A DNA stretch of 64,000 nt from an uncultured Pseudoflavonifractor sp. (GCA_947651395.1 CANSYW010000003.1:121940-185939); one strand, 5' to 3'; positions 1-8,497 are shown, counted from the stretch's first letter. Notes: generated from the letters alone by a model not told the origin. A program made the numbers and translations.

Positions 1-24
1 ATGCAGATCGAAGGAGACCTTCAT
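1..24 (-). CDS. PHP-domain phosphoesterase, N-terminal 8 codons only
   Basis: The window edge cuts this gene after eight codons, which read MKVSFDLH. An N-terminal D-L-H continuing to H-S is the hallmark of PHP-domain metal phosphoesterases, where the histidines bind metal. The ATG overlaps the TGA of the upstream DRTGG gene (ATGA), so the two are translationally coupled. PHP and DRTGG genes commonly sit together near [FeFe]-hydrogenase-type genes in Clostridia, which is family knowledge. The call rests on one short motif plus this context. Confidence 0.55.
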
Positions 25-359
25 GGCCGGGCCTTCCATACTTCGGAGAGGCGAAGGGCGGCCTCGTAGGTGCCCTCGCCGCAGCCCAACACATTGACTC
101 CGTGGGCCTGGGCCTTGCGGAGCAGATCCGGATCCGGTGTGACGGCCTCGGTGAGGAGCACCGCCGAGACGTCGGCCAGGGAGGCCACTGCCGCCACATT
201 GCCGTTGGACATGATGGTCAACCAGACGGAGTCGGCGGGGGCACGGCCCATGACCCAACTGAGCAGGTCGCCGCAATAGCAGCCGGAGACCGTCCGCTCC
301 GGCTGGGCCAGATGAAATACAGTAAGGGAAAGCCGGTCAACAAGCGTCTGTACAGTCAT
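21..359 (-). CDS. DRTGG-domain protein
   Basis: A 112-residue protein that resembles stand-alone DRTGG-domain proteins, a fold named after a conserved motif and thought to bind ligands. It carries a central GCYCGDLLSWVMGR segment and a hydrophobic VWLTIMSNGNVAAVASL core. The start is ATG at 359 behind a GAGAGGGA ribosome site. Its stop overlaps the next gene's ATG, giving a DRTGG-PHP operon. In clostridia such pairs usually accompany hydrogenase-like genes, but those would lie outside the window. Biochemical function is unknown; the family assignment is moderately sure. Confidence 0.7.
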   Translation of the reverse strand: MTVQTLVDRLSLTVFHLAQPERTVSGCYCGDLLSWVMGRAPADSVWLTIMSNGNVAAVASLADVSAVLLTEAVTPDPDLLRKAQAHGVNVLGCGEGTYEAALRLSEVWKARP

Positions 360-399
360 AAAAATCCCTCTCTGATCAGAGTCTGGATCACTCTACAAA

Positions 400-428
400 A
401 CTATACCACAGAGTTCAAAGTTCCGCAA
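400..428 (-). promoter_or_regulatory. Sigma-A promoter of the DRTGG-PHP operon
   Basis: On the minus strand TTGCGG (423-428) and TATAGT (400-405) are separated by 17 bp, about 40 bp upstream of the ATG at 359. Confidence 0.55.
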
Positions 429-496
429 GGGGAAAGGCACAGGTGAAAAACTTCACAATTCTATTGTAGCATAAACGACGGGTGGGAAACAACCAC

Positions 497-525
497 TTGA
501 CGAAAAAAATAGATTCCTGTATAAT
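497..525 (+). promoter_or_regulatory. Sigma-A promoter of the MATE gene
   Basis: TTGACG (497-502), a 17-bp spacer and a perfect TATAAT (520-525). Transcription would begin near 532, just before a strong hairpin. Confidence 0.75.
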
Positions 526-550
526 AACAAATAATGTGAATGTCCGGAAG

Positions 551-580
551 GGCCGCAACAGAAGTTGCGGCCTTTTGTTG
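551..580 (+). terminator. Leader terminator/attenuator before the MATE gene
   Basis: A 9-bp perfect stem (551-559 with 564-572) with an AGAA loop is followed by TTTTGTTGTT. It lies about 20 nt after the predicted transcription start and before the AGGAGG of the exporter, so it could end most transcripts early. No leader peptide with a ribosome site is visible, so the controlling signal is unknown. Confidence 0.6.
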
Positions 581-599
581 TTGGAAACAGGAGGTTTTT

Positions 600-1973
600 A
601 TGTCTGAACAGATCCGGGAAAACAAGATGGGGGTCATGCCGGTGGGTAGGCTCCTGTTTACCATGTCCCTGCCCATGATGATATCTATGCTGGTGCAGGC
701 TCTTTATAATGTAGTGGACAGTTATTTCGTGGCCAAGATCAGCCAGGACGCCCTCAACGCGGTGAGCCTTTCCTTTCCGGTGCAGAATCTGATGATCGGC
801 GTGGCGGTGGGCACCGGGGTGGGCGTCAACGCCCTGCTCTCCCGGAGTCTGGGCGAAAAGAACTTTGAAACAGCCAACGCGGCGGCCGGAAACGGCCTTG
901 TCTTGGCCTTTATCAGCGGTCTGGTCACCATTGTTCTGGGCCTCGTGCTGCCCCGGACCTTCTTTCTGGTGCAGACCGATATCGTGGGGATCGTGGAACA
1001 GGGCACCGAATATCTCACCATTTGCTGTACCTGGTCTATGGGTCTCTACATCGGCATTATGTGCGAGCGGCTGCTCCAGTCCACGGGAAATACCATCTAC
1101 ACCCTTGCCACGCAGGGTGTGGGCGCCGTCATCAATATTATTATGGATCCGGTGCTCATTTTCGGCCTGGGCCCCTTCCCGGCCATGGGTGTGGCGGGAG
1201 CCGCCGTGGCTACGGTGGCCGGTCAGATCGTGGGCGGGATCCTGGGAATCATCTTCAATCTGGCGGTGAACAAGGAGCTCACCTTCCGGTTCAGGTATCT
1301 GCGGCCCAGGGCCCAGGTGATCAAGCGGATCTACTCCGTGGGTGTACCCACCATTGTGATGAACTCCATCGGCTCCGTGATGGTCTTCGGGATCAACAAG
1401 ATCCTCATGGGCTTTACCGATACAGCCACCGCCGTATTCGGTATCTATTTCAAGCTCCAGTCCTTTATCTTTATGCCGGTGTTCGGTCTGAACAACGGTT
1501 TGGTGCCCATCATCGCCTATAACTACGGGGCCCGGAACCGGGAGCGCATCCTTCGGGCCCGGCGGTTGGCCATTTATGCGGCGGTGGGGATCATGGCGGT
1601 GGGACTGGCCGTGGCAGAGATAATACCCGCCCGGCTGCTGAGTATCTTCGAGGCCTCCGACGAATTGCTGGAGATCGGCGTTCCGGCTCTGCGTATCGTG
1701 TGTACCTGCTTTATCTTTGCCGGCTACGGCATCGTTTCCGGCTCGGTGTTCCAGGCACTGGGACACGGGGTGCTGAGCATGGTGGTCTCCATTGTCCGTC
1801 AGTTGGTGGTGCTCCTTCCGGTGGCCTATCTTCTGTCCCTTTCCGGGCGGCTGGAGCTGGTGTGGCTGGCCTTTCCCATCGCGGAGCTCTCGGCGGTGGT
1901 GATGTGCACCATTTTCAACCGAAAGATCCGGCGGGAGGTCATCGATCCGCTGGCGTCATCCCAGGAAAACTGA
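600..1973 (+). CDS. MATE family multidrug/Na+ antiporter
   Basis: A 457-residue MATE exporter, about the normal family length, with roughly twelve hydrophobic segments and two homologous halves. The N-terminal stretch LLFTMSLPMMISMLVQALYN followed by VVDSYFVAK is typical of the NorM/DinF-like branch. It is expected to export cationic drugs or metabolites using an ion gradient. ATG at 600 is chosen because AGGAGG lies at 590-595; the frame stays open upstream to 540 but without a ribosome site. The gene is monocistronic, with its own promoter, a leader hairpin and a strong downstream terminator. Substrate cannot be told from sequence. Confidence 0.92.
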   Translation: MSEQIRENKMGVMPVGRLLFTMSLPMMISMLVQALYNVVDSYFVAKISQDALNAVSLSFPVQNLMIGVAVGTGVGVNALLSRSLGEKNFETANAAAGNGLVLAFISGLVTIVLGLVLPRTFFLVQTDIVGIVEQGTEYLTICCTWSMGLYIGIMCERLLQSTGNTIYTLATQGVGAVINIIMDPVLIFGLGPFPAMGVAGAAVATVAGQIVGGILGIIFNLAVNKELTFRFRYLRPRAQVIKRIYSVGVPTIVMNSIGSVMVFGINKILMGFTDTATAVFGIYFKLQSFIFMPVFGLNNGLVPIIAYNYGARNRERILRARRLAIYAAVGIMAVGLAVAEIIPARLLSIFEASDELLEIGVPALRIVCTCFIFAGYGIVSGSVFQALGHGVLSMVVSIVRQLVVLLPVAYLLSLSGRLELVWLAFPIAELSAVVMCTIFNRKIRREVIDPLASSQEN

Positions 1974-1984
1974 TCCGATCTCTC

Positions 1985-2020
1985 AGGCAAGGGTCTCTTT
2001 GAGACCCTTGCCTATTCTTT
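1985..2020 (+). terminator. Intrinsic terminator after the MATE gene
   Basis: A 13-bp perfect stem (1985-1997 with 2001-2013), TTT loop, then ATTCTTTTGTTTT. Confidence 0.9.
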
Positions 2021-2036
2021 TGTTTTGGGGTATACT
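2008..2036 (+). promoter_or_regulatory. Probable promoter of mrnC-rqcH
   Basis: TTGCCT (2008-2013), 17 bp, TATACT (2031-2036). The -35 is embedded in the 3' arm of the preceding terminator. Confidence 0.5.
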
Positions 2037-2071
2037 TTGCTTTGACTACACAGAAGGAAGGGAAGACCTTC

Positions 2072-2476
2072 ATGACCGATTATTTTGATCTCACCGCCCC
2101 CAAGGAGACTATGGATCAGATCAGCAACCTGGGCCTGGCGCATCTGGGGGACGCCGTCTATGAGCTGATGGTGCGCTCCTGGCTCTGCCTCCGGGGCAAG
2201 GTCACCGCCAAGGGGCTCCACAAGGCCGCCGTCCACTATGTCTCTGCCCCCGCTCAGGCCCGGATGACAGAGCGGATCAGACCCCTTTTGTCCGAGGAGG
2301 AGCTGGACGTGTTCCGCCGGGGCCGCAACGCCTCCCCCCACTCCATCCCCCAGAATGCCAGCAGGGGGGAGTACCAGACCGCCACCGCCCTGGAGGCCCT
2401 CTTCGGCTGGCTGTGGCTCCGGGGAGAGAAGGACAGGCTCAATTTCCTGTTTGCCCTGATGATGGAGGAAGCTTAA
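2072..2476 (+). CDS. mrnC: Mini-ribonuclease III (23S rRNA maturation)
   Basis: A 134-residue RNase III catalytic domain without a dsRNA-binding domain, as in MrnC, which trims 23S rRNA precursor ends in Firmicutes. The near-N-terminal LAHLGDAVYELMVRSWL matches the RNase III signature region with the catalytic Asp; a second helix, ATALEALFGWLWL, supplies the distal catalytic Glu. ATG 2072 follows GAAGGAAGGGAAG; the upstream in-frame start at 2042 has no ribosome site. Its TAA is immediately followed by the ATG of rqcH, so the two form an operon of RNA and ribosome maintenance functions. Confidence 0.93.
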   Translation: MTDYFDLTAPKETMDQISNLGLAHLGDAVYELMVRSWLCLRGKVTAKGLHKAAVHYVSAPAQARMTERIRPLLSEEELDVFRRGRNASPHSIPQNASRGEYQTATALEALFGWLWLRGEKDRLNFLFALMMEEA

Positions 2477-4099
2477 ATGGCCCTTGACGCACTGTGTCTG
2501 TCCGCCATATTGACTGAGCTGCGCACCGCCATTGAGGGCGGGCGGATCGACAAGATCCATCAGCCGGGGCCCCAGGATCTGATCCTCGCGGTCCGGGGGC
2601 CGGCGGGAAATGTGAAGGTGCTTCTCTCAGCCAATCCCAGCCATCCCCGGCTCCACCTGACCACGCTGGAGCGGGAGAATCCGGACAAGCCCCCCATGTT
2701 CTGCATGCTTTTGCGCAAGCACCTTACCGGGGCCCGGATCCTGGGTATGGAGCAGCCCTATATGGAGCGGACGGTCACCCTCCGGCTGGAGGCGTTGGAT
2801 GAGCTGGGGGATCGGGTGGAGCGATCCCTGGTGCTGGAGGCTATGGGCCGCCACGCCAATCTCCTGCTGCTGGACGGGGAGGGACGCATCATCGACTGTG
2901 CCCGCCGGGTGGAGGGGGACATTACCACCGGAGCCCGTCAGCTATTGCCCGGGCTCTTCTATCAGTCGCCGCAGCCCCGGTTCGGCGTACCCCCCCTCAT
3001 TGAGCGGGAGCTGCGCTTCCGGGGAGAAAACGGGCCTCTGGAGGAGTCCGTTGCCCGGGTGTGGGAGACTGTAAAGGCATATCCCTCCACACCTGTTATG
3101 CTCCTGCGGGAGGGGAAGCCGGTGGATTTTTCCTTCCTGCCCATTCTTCAATACGGCCCGGACACCGAACTGCGGGAATACCCCTCCTTCGGGCAGCTGC
3201 TGGACGAGTTCTACGAGACAAGGGAGCGGCAGGAGCGGGCCAGACAGCGGGGAGAGGATCTGCTGCGTTCGGTGCGCTCCGCCCGGGAGCGTGTGGCCCG
3301 AAAGCTGGGGAACCAGCGCCTGGAGCTGGAGAAGACCAGGGATCGGGAGCAGCTTCGCCGGATGGGCGATCTCCTCACCAGCAATTTGCATCGGATGGAG
3401 AAAGGGGCCTGTTCCGTGCGGGTCCAGAACTACTATGCCCCCCAGGGGGAAGAGGTGGAGATCTCTCTGGATCCCCTTCTCACCCCTCAGCAGAATGCGG
3501 CCAAATATTATAAGGAGTACAACAAGGCCAAAAACGCGGAAGGGGCGCTGACCGACCAGATCGAAAAGGGGGAAAGAGATCTGGCCTATCTGGACAGTGT
3601 GCTGGAGAGCGTCATTCTGGCCGAGGGAGAGCGGGATCTCCAGGAGATCCGCCAGGAGCTGGAGGAGACGGGATATCTGCGCCGGCGGAAGACGGATAAA
3701 AAAGGCGTCCGCCGGGTCTCCGGCAAGCCCATGGAGTTTCGCACCGACAGCGGTCTGCGCATCAGTGTGGGCAAGAACAATACCCAGAACGACCAGCTCA
3801 CCACAAAGCGGGCCGGGAAGTGGGACTGGTGGTTCCACACCCAGAAGATCCACGGCTCCCATGTGATCCTCTGGACCGATGGGGCTGAGCCAGACCAGGT
3901 GAGCATAGCCCAGGCGGCGGCGCTGGCGGCCTGGTTCTCTCAGGGCCGGGACGCGGGGAAGGTGCCGGTGGACTATACTCCGGTGAAATATGTGAAGAAG
4001 CCCGCCGGGGCAAGGCCGGGTATGGTGATCTACACCACATATCAGACCATCATGGTCCAGCCCGACCGGGAGCTGGCGAAGCGGCTGCGGATAAAGTGA
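2477..4099 (+). CDS. rqcH: RqcH/NFACT ribosome quality-control protein
   Basis: A 540-residue NFACT-N / coiled-coil / NFACT-R protein (older name FbpA, fibronectin-binding). RqcH binds stalled 50S subunits carrying peptidyl-tRNA and directs C-terminal alanine tailing. Visible parts are the N-terminal domain (1-230, with EAMGRHANLLLLD), a charged coiled coil at about 255-400, and the NFACT-R domain near 430-500 (GKNNTQNDQLT then WDWWFHTQKIHGSHV). At residues 97-98, where Bacillus RqcH has an essential Asp-Arg, this protein has Glu-Arg. ATG 2477 abuts the mrnC stop, implying coupled translation. Confidence 0.93.
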   Translation: MALDALCLSAILTELRTAIEGGRIDKIHQPGPQDLILAVRGPAGNVKVLLSANPSHPRLHLTTLERENPDKPPMFCMLLRKHLTGARILGMEQPYMERTVTLRLEALDELGDRVERSLVLEAMGRHANLLLLDGEGRIIDCARRVEGDITTGARQLLPGLFYQSPQPRFGVPPLIERELRFRGENGPLEESVARVWETVKAYPSTPVMLLREGKPVDFSFLPILQYGPDTELREYPSFGQLLDEFYETRERQERARQRGEDLLRSVRSARERVARKLGNQRLELEKTRDREQLRRMGDLLTSNLHRMEKGACSVRVQNYYAPQGEEVEISLDPLLTPQQNAAKYYKEYNKAKNAEGALTDQIEKGERDLAYLDSVLESVILAEGERDLQEIRQELEETGYLRRRKTDKKGVRRVSGKPMEFRTDSGLRISVGKNNTQNDQLTTKRAGKWDWWFHTQKIHGSHVILWTDGAEPDQVSIAQAAALAAWFSQGRDAGKVPVDYTPVKYVKKPAGARPGMVIYTTYQTIMVQPDRELAKRLRIK

Positions 4100-4105
4100 G
4101 AAAAA

Positions 4106-4149
4106 CTTAGGAAAAATTAAGAAATTTCCGCCCCTTTCTATATTATAAT
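4106..4149 (+). promoter_or_regulatory. Possible promoter and direct repeats before the response regulator
   Basis: A good TATAAT (4144-4149) but no convincing -35. Upstream, CTTAGGAAAAATTAAGAAA holds two TTA(A/G)GAAA half-sites about one helical turn apart, as OmpR-type regulators often use. Autoregulation is an inference. Confidence 0.35.
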
Positions 4150-4181
4150 AGGGAAAAAGGCCGGGAAAGGATGAAGTTGTC

Positions 4182-4874
4182 ATGGAGACCTTTCATATTC
4201 TGGTGGTGGAGGACGATCCGGATATCAACAACCTGCTGTGCAGGATCGTCACCGGAGCGGGCTATGACTGCCGCCCCGCCTTCTCCGGCAGCGAGGCCGC
4301 CCTTCTCGCCGAAAAATACAGCTATGACCTGATCCTTCTGGATCTGATGCTTCCCGGCCTCACCGGGGAGGAGCTCATCGGTCAGCTTCGCCGGGGCAAG
4401 ACCATGCCCATCATCGTCCTGTCCGCCAAGGCGGGGCTGGAGGATCGGGTGAATGTGCTCAGACTGGGGGCGGATGACTTTATCCCCAAGCCCTTTGATA
4501 ACGCCGAAGTGCTGGCCCGGATCGAGGCCCAGCTGCGCCGCTACAAGAAGTTTTCCGCCGCCCAGGCGTCGGGGACGCTTACCTGCGGCGGTCTGGTGCT
4601 GGATCGTGAGGGGGTCACCGTCACCGCGGAGGGGCGGGAGGTAAGTCTCACCGCCCGGGAGTTCGAGATCCTGGCCCTGCTGATGGAGCATCCCAGGAAG
4701 GTCTTTACCAGAGAGCAGATCTATGAGCGGGTCTGGGGGGAGGAGTATATGGGGGACGACAACACGGTGAACGTCCACATCTCCAACCTCCGCTCCAAGC
4801 TCTCCAAGGCCAGTGACAGGGAATATATCAAAACGGTCTGGGGGATCGGCTTCAAAATGACAGAAGAAGCGTGA
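4182..4874 (+). CDS. OmpR/PhoB-type response regulator
   Basis: A 230-residue two-domain regulator. The receiver shows the acidic pocket E10-D11-D12, phospho-acceptor D54 (LLDLMLPG), a conserved S81 and K103 (PKPF). The C-terminal winged helix contains LTAREFEILALLMEHP and ends in the usual YIKTVWGIGFKM. It should be phosphorylated by the histidine kinase at 7474-8367, with three ABC transporter genes lying between them. This order (regulator, ATPase, two permeases, kinase) resembles lantibiotic/bacitracin sensing and detoxification modules, so the likely target is the transporter operon itself. Confidence 0.92.
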   Translation: METFHILVVEDDPDINNLLCRIVTGAGYDCRPAFSGSEAALLAEKYSYDLILLDLMLPGLTGEELIGQLRRGKTMPIIVLSAKAGLEDRVNVLRLGADDFIPKPFDNAEVLARIEAQLRRYKKFSAAQASGTLTCGGLVLDREGVTVTAEGREVSLTAREFEILALLMEHPRKVFTREQIYERVWGEEYMGDDNTVNVHISNLRSKLSKASDREYIKTVWGIGFKMTEEA

Positions 4875-4994
4875 GCATAGGCACGCCGGTCCGGATGGAC
4901 GAGCCTTCTTTACTTTTTCTTCACTTTGGCTTCAAGCTATCTTGTTGACTTTCTGTTATCCTTAGGGCACACCAAGAAAGTGAGGTCTTGCCAA

Positions 4995-5918
4995 ATGGCA
5001 GAAAGTATTCTGGTGACCCGATCCCTCACCAAGCGCTATGGCAGCGCGGTGGCGGTGGATCAGGCCAACATCACGGTCTCAAAGGGAGATATCTACGGCC
5101 TGGTGGGCCGCAACGGGGCGGGGAAGACCACCATCATCCGTATGGTGTCCGCCCAGACCCTGCCCACCTCCGGTGAGCTGGAGCTGTTCGGCGCAACGGG
5201 GGAGATGGAGCTCCGGGCCGCCCGGGCCCGTACGGGGGCCATGGTGGAGATCCCCAGCTTCTATCCCTATCTCACCGCCCGGGAGAATCTGGAGTATTAC
5301 CGCCGTCAGCGGGGGATCGCCGGCAGACATGTGGTGGAGGAGGCGTTGGAGCAGGTAAATCTGGCCGATACCGGAAAGAAGAAATTCAAGGCCTTCTCCC
5401 TGGGAATGAAGCAACGCCTGGGCCTGGCCCTGGCGCTGATGAACCGCCCTGAGCTTCTGCTTCTGGACGAGCCCATCAACGGGTTGGATCCCGAGGGGAT
5501 CGTGGAGTTCCGCAACCTGCTGCTGGAGCTGAACCGTCAATATCAGACCACCATCCTTATCTCCAGCCACATTCTCTCGGAGCTGCAAAATCTGGCCACC
5601 TGCTACGGCTTTATTGACAAGGGCCGCATGTTGGAGGAGGTCAGTGCCGAAAAGCTGGCGGAGAAGTGCCGGGATTGTCTGGAGCTGAGGGTGGACGACG
5701 CCCCCCGGGCCGCCGCCCTGCTGGAGCGGGAGCTCTCCTTCCGGGACTTTGAGGTGCTTCCCGGCGGCGCGATCCGTCTTTACGAGGGACTGGAAGCCCC
5801 CCAGCGGATCACCAATCTGCTTGTGTCCCAGGGGATCTCCCTCTATGGGATGGAGCATCGGGGGGCCAATCTGGAGGACTACTTCCTGAACCTGATCGGG
5901 GGTGTCCGCCATGGGTAA
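4995..5918 (+). CDS. ABC transporter ATP-binding protein (BcrA/LanF-like)
   Basis: A 307-residue ATPase of the antibiotic-type ABC-2 exporters. Walker A GRNGAGKTT, signature LGMKQRLGLA and Walker B LLLLDEP are intact, followed by the ABC-2-type C-terminal extension of about 90 residues. ATG 4995 is preferred because AGTGAGG lies just upstream; an in-frame start at 4926 would add 23 residues without a ribosome site. It overlaps the first permease gene by 8 bp. Together they probably pump a peptide antibiotic or other membrane-active compound out of the membrane. Confidence 0.93.
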   Translation: MAESILVTRSLTKRYGSAVAVDQANITVSKGDIYGLVGRNGAGKTTIIRMVSAQTLPTSGELELFGATGEMELRAARARTGAMVEIPSFYPYLTARENLEYYRRQRGIAGRHVVEEALEQVNLADTGKKKFKAFSLGMKQRLGLALALMNRPELLLLDEPINGLDPEGIVEFRNLLLELNRQYQTTILISSHILSELQNLATCYGFIDKGRMLEEVSAEKLAEKCRDCLELRVDDAPRAAALLERELSFRDFEVLPGGAIRLYEGLEAPQRITNLLVSQGISLYGMEHRGANLEDYFLNLIGGVRHG

Positions 5919-6663
5919 GTATCTGAATGCGGAGGTCTATAAGGCCATTCACCGAAAGACGTACACCCTGGGCGCCCTGGCGGTGATACTGGGCTGCATT
6001 GCCGCCTTTTTTGCCATGATGAAAGGGCTGGGCGGGCCTGGGGCCACCTTTGGCTTCTTCGTCTCGGTCCTGTGTATGCTCTTTTCGGCCGGACTCTATT
6101 TTTCCTTGCTGGGCTGTGATATCGTTTTTTCCGATCAGTACAAGAACAACACCCTGAAAAACGAAGTGTCCTTTGGGTTGCCCCGGGCACGGATCTATCT
6201 GGGCAAGCTGAGCTGCTCCATCATTCTCTCCGTGATCTTCTGCCTGGTCATTGTGGTTTTCTACCTGGCGCTGGCCTGGTTTTTGTTCCCCGTGGGCTCG
6301 GAGGGCTTAAACGGGCAGGAGCTGCCCACCCTTGGAAGGGCGTTGGCTCTGGCCTTTCCCCTGTGGTTGGGCGGACTGGGTCTGTTTCAGATGCTCCTGT
6401 TCCTCATGCGTGGCTCCACTTCCGCCACCGTGATCTATGTGTTGCTGGTGTCCGGACTGGGTACGATCCTGCGCCTTCTGGGAATGGCCATTCCCAGAAT
6501 ATATGAGGCCACTGCCTTCCTTCAGACACTGCTGCTTCAGACCCCCTTTGAACAGATGCCCATGGAGATGGACGTCCCCCACGCCTGGGCGGTGGGGATG
6601 GGTTGGTTCCTGGTCTCCACTGCTGTAGGACTGATCACCTTCCGGAAAAGGGAGATCAGCTGA
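5911..6663 (+). CDS. ABC-2 type permease subunit 1
   Basis: A 250-residue membrane protein with about six hydrophobic segments, beginning NAEVYKAIHRKTYTLGALAV and ending in the FRKREIS tail seen in BcrB/LanE-G-like permeases. Its ATG overlaps the ATPase stop, and its TGA overlaps the next permease ATG (TGATG). It shares layout with the second permease: both contain a KNEV/KNEI...GLPRARIYLGKL or GISRGRVYLGKL motif after the second membrane helix, so the two are paralogues expected to form a heterodimer. Confidence 0.85.
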   Translation: MGKYLNAEVYKAIHRKTYTLGALAVILGCIAAFFAMMKGLGGPGATFGFFVSVLCMLFSAGLYFSLLGCDIVFSDQYKNNTLKNEVSFGLPRARIYLGKLSCSIILSVIFCLVIVVFYLALAWFLFPVGSEGLNGQELPTLGRALALAFPLWLGGLGLFQMLLFLMRGSTSATVIYVLLVSGLGTILRLLGMAIPRIYEATAFLQTLLLQTPFEQMPMEMDVPHAWAVGMGWFLVSTAVGLITFRKREIS

Positions 6664-7451
6664 TGCTCAATTATATTTCCGCCGAGCTTTATAAGCTGCG
6701 CTTCCATAAGGGACTCTATGTGGGCGTCCTCCTTTTGATCCTTCTGGAAAGCCTGGTATTTCTGCCCTTTCTGTGGGTGGATCCGGACATGTCCATCCGT
6801 CGTGACGTCCTCTACGGCTTTTTGGTGGCCGCTGTCAATGTGGGGGTGTTTATCGTCCCCATCATCACCGCCATGGTCTTTGATGATCAGCACGGCGGCG
6901 GCACCATAAAAAACGAGATCGTGTTCGGGATCTCACGTGGCAGAGTCTACCTGGGAAAGTTGACGGCGGCGTTGATTGCCGGCACCGCTGTGGCGGCCCT
7001 GGCTGTGGGCTGGTATTTGCTTCTGGCTTTTTTGGTGGGCCAACCCGGCGAATATGGTCTCCAGGCGCTCCGGACTGTCCTGTATGTGCTTGCGCTCCAC
7101 TGGTGGATCTGGCTGGCGGTTCTCTCCTATGTCTTTTTTCTGCTGATGCTGTTGAAGAGCTCCGCCGCGGCCCTGGCCGTGAATTATCTGACCACTCTTT
7201 TTGTCACTCCGATCGCCCTCACAGTGGCCGGGGGAGGGGGAGAGGATCTGAAACTGTGGTTCCGGGTGCTTATGGAGCTGTTTTACACCACCCCCATCCA
7301 GGTCACCTTTATCGGCGGTCCTGCGGACGGGATCCTGCCCACGCTTCTTGGAGGAAACGGTCTGCTCTACGGCGCGGTGGTGGGACTGATATGGTTGGCG
7401 GTGACCACCGGGGCGGGACTGCTCATTTTCCGTCGGCGGGAGATCCGCTGA
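6663..7451 (+). CDS. ABC-2 type permease subunit 2
   Basis: A 262-residue paralogue of the upstream permease, again about six hydrophobic segments, starting MLNYISAELYKLRFHKGLYV and ending FRRREIR. ATG 6663 overlaps the preceding TGA. The in-frame extension back to 6603 lies inside the first permease and has no ribosome site. Together with the ATPase this gives an ATPase plus two unlike permeases, the LanFEG-like composition. Specific substrate unknown. Confidence 0.85.
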   Translation: MLNYISAELYKLRFHKGLYVGVLLLILLESLVFLPFLWVDPDMSIRRDVLYGFLVAAVNVGVFIVPIITAMVFDDQHGGGTIKNEIVFGISRGRVYLGKLTAALIAGTAVAALAVGWYLLLAFLVGQPGEYGLQALRTVLYVLALHWWIWLAVLSYVFFLLMLLKSSAAALAVNYLTTLFVTPIALTVAGGGGEDLKLWFRVLMELFYTTPIQVTFIGGPADGILPTLLGGNGLLYGAVVGLIWLAVTTGAGLLIFRRREIR

Positions 7452-7473
7452 TCAGCAAGGAGGAGTGACCCAT

Positions 7474-8367
7474 ATGCCTGTTATCATTTTCATTCTGGCC
7501 GCGGTGTGCGGATCACTTCTGCTGCGGGTCTATACTCTGGAGAAAAACCTGCGTCAGGGGGCAAAGCAGTTAAAGGAACGGAAGGCGGAGGGAGGTTCAG
7601 CCCCCCTCCGCCTCGCCGCGCCCAATGCCGCCGCTGAGGCGCTGATGGCCCAGGTGAACGCGCTGCTTCGGGCGGAGGAGGATGAGCGCACGTCCTTCCG
7701 ACGGCGAGAGCAGGCCCTGCGGCGTCAGATCGCCAACGTCTCTCACGACCTGCGCACCCCTCTGACCTCCATCCTGGGCTACCTGCAGCTTTTGGAGGCG
7801 GAGGATCTGAGCGAGGCCCAGCGCAGGGAGTATCTGAGCGTGGTCAAAAGCCGGGCACAGGTGCTCCAGGGACTGATCACCGGCTTCTATGATCTGAGCC
7901 GGCTGGAGGCGGGGGAATACCCCATTATCCGGGAACAGGTGGATCTGCGGGAGGTCATCGGGGAGCTGCTGGCCGCCTTTTATGACGAGCTGGAGCGCCG
8001 GTTTGAGGTGACGGTGGATCTGCCCGAGGATCTTCCCCTGATCTGGGGGGACCGTCCGGCGCTGACGAGGGTCTATACCAACCTGATCCGCAACGCCCTG
8101 GAGCATGGCAGCCGAACCCTGACCATCTCCGCCCAGGTCACGCCTCAGGAGGTGGAGACCTGTTTTGCCAATGGAGGCGCGGGGCTGAGGGAGGAGGAGC
8201 TCCCCCATGTCTTTGACCGGTTTTTTACCTCGGATCAGACGCGCTCCGGCCGGAATACCGGTCTCGGGCTGGCCATTGTGAAGACCCTGACGGAGCGGAT
8301 GGAGGGCCGGGCCCGGGCAGAGCTCTCCGGGGAGAGTTTTTCCGTGCTCCTGACCTGGCGGCGGTAG
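7474..8367 (+). CDS. Sensor histidine kinase
   Basis: A 297-residue kinase with a single N-terminal membrane helix (residues 2-18) and no extracellular sensor domain, then a linker, HisKA H-box (SHDLRTPLTSILGYLQ) and HATPase with N-box NLIRNALEHG and G-box NTGLGLAIVK. ATG 7474 lies 9 nt after AGGAGG; GTG 7465 is in frame but overlaps that site. It is last in the operon with its cognate regulator first. A kinase without its own sensor domain next to an exporter often reads out transporter activity, which is an inference here. Confidence 0.9.
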   Translation: MPVIIFILAAVCGSLLLRVYTLEKNLRQGAKQLKERKAEGGSAPLRLAAPNAAAEALMAQVNALLRAEEDERTSFRRREQALRRQIANVSHDLRTPLTSILGYLQLLEAEDLSEAQRREYLSVVKSRAQVLQGLITGFYDLSRLEAGEYPIIREQVDLREVIGELLAAFYDELERRFEVTVDLPEDLPLIWGDRPALTRVYTNLIRNALEHGSRTLTISAQVTPQEVETCFANGGAGLREEELPHVFDRFFTSDQTRSGRNTGLGLAIVKTLTERMEGRARAELSGESFSVLLTWRR

Positions 8368-8424
8368 GACCCAAATCAGAAACCCATAATATTAAACTGC
8401 TTAGTATAGCTTTTTGTGAAAAAA

Positions 8425-8466
8425 GAGGCGGATTCCACCTGGAAAGGTTGGAAATTCGCCTTTTTT
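8425..8466 (+). terminator. Terminator after the kinase gene
   Basis: An imperfect stem closed by AGGCG/CGCCT with ATTCCACC against GGTTGGAAATT, followed by six Ts (8461-8466). Confidence 0.75.
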
Positions 8467-8468
8467 GC

Positions 8469-8497
8469 TTGACAATGGAGCCGGAAACTGCTAAAGT
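8469..8497 (+). promoter_or_regulatory. Sigma-A promoter of nfnAB
   Basis: Consensus TTGACA (8469-8474), 17 bp, TAAAGT (8492-8497), directly after the preceding terminator. Confidence 0.8.

Noticed and set aside
453..1766. A 437-codon minus-strand frame opposite the first MATE gene
   Set aside because: Same GC-bias artefact; the plus-strand MATE protein is unmistakable.
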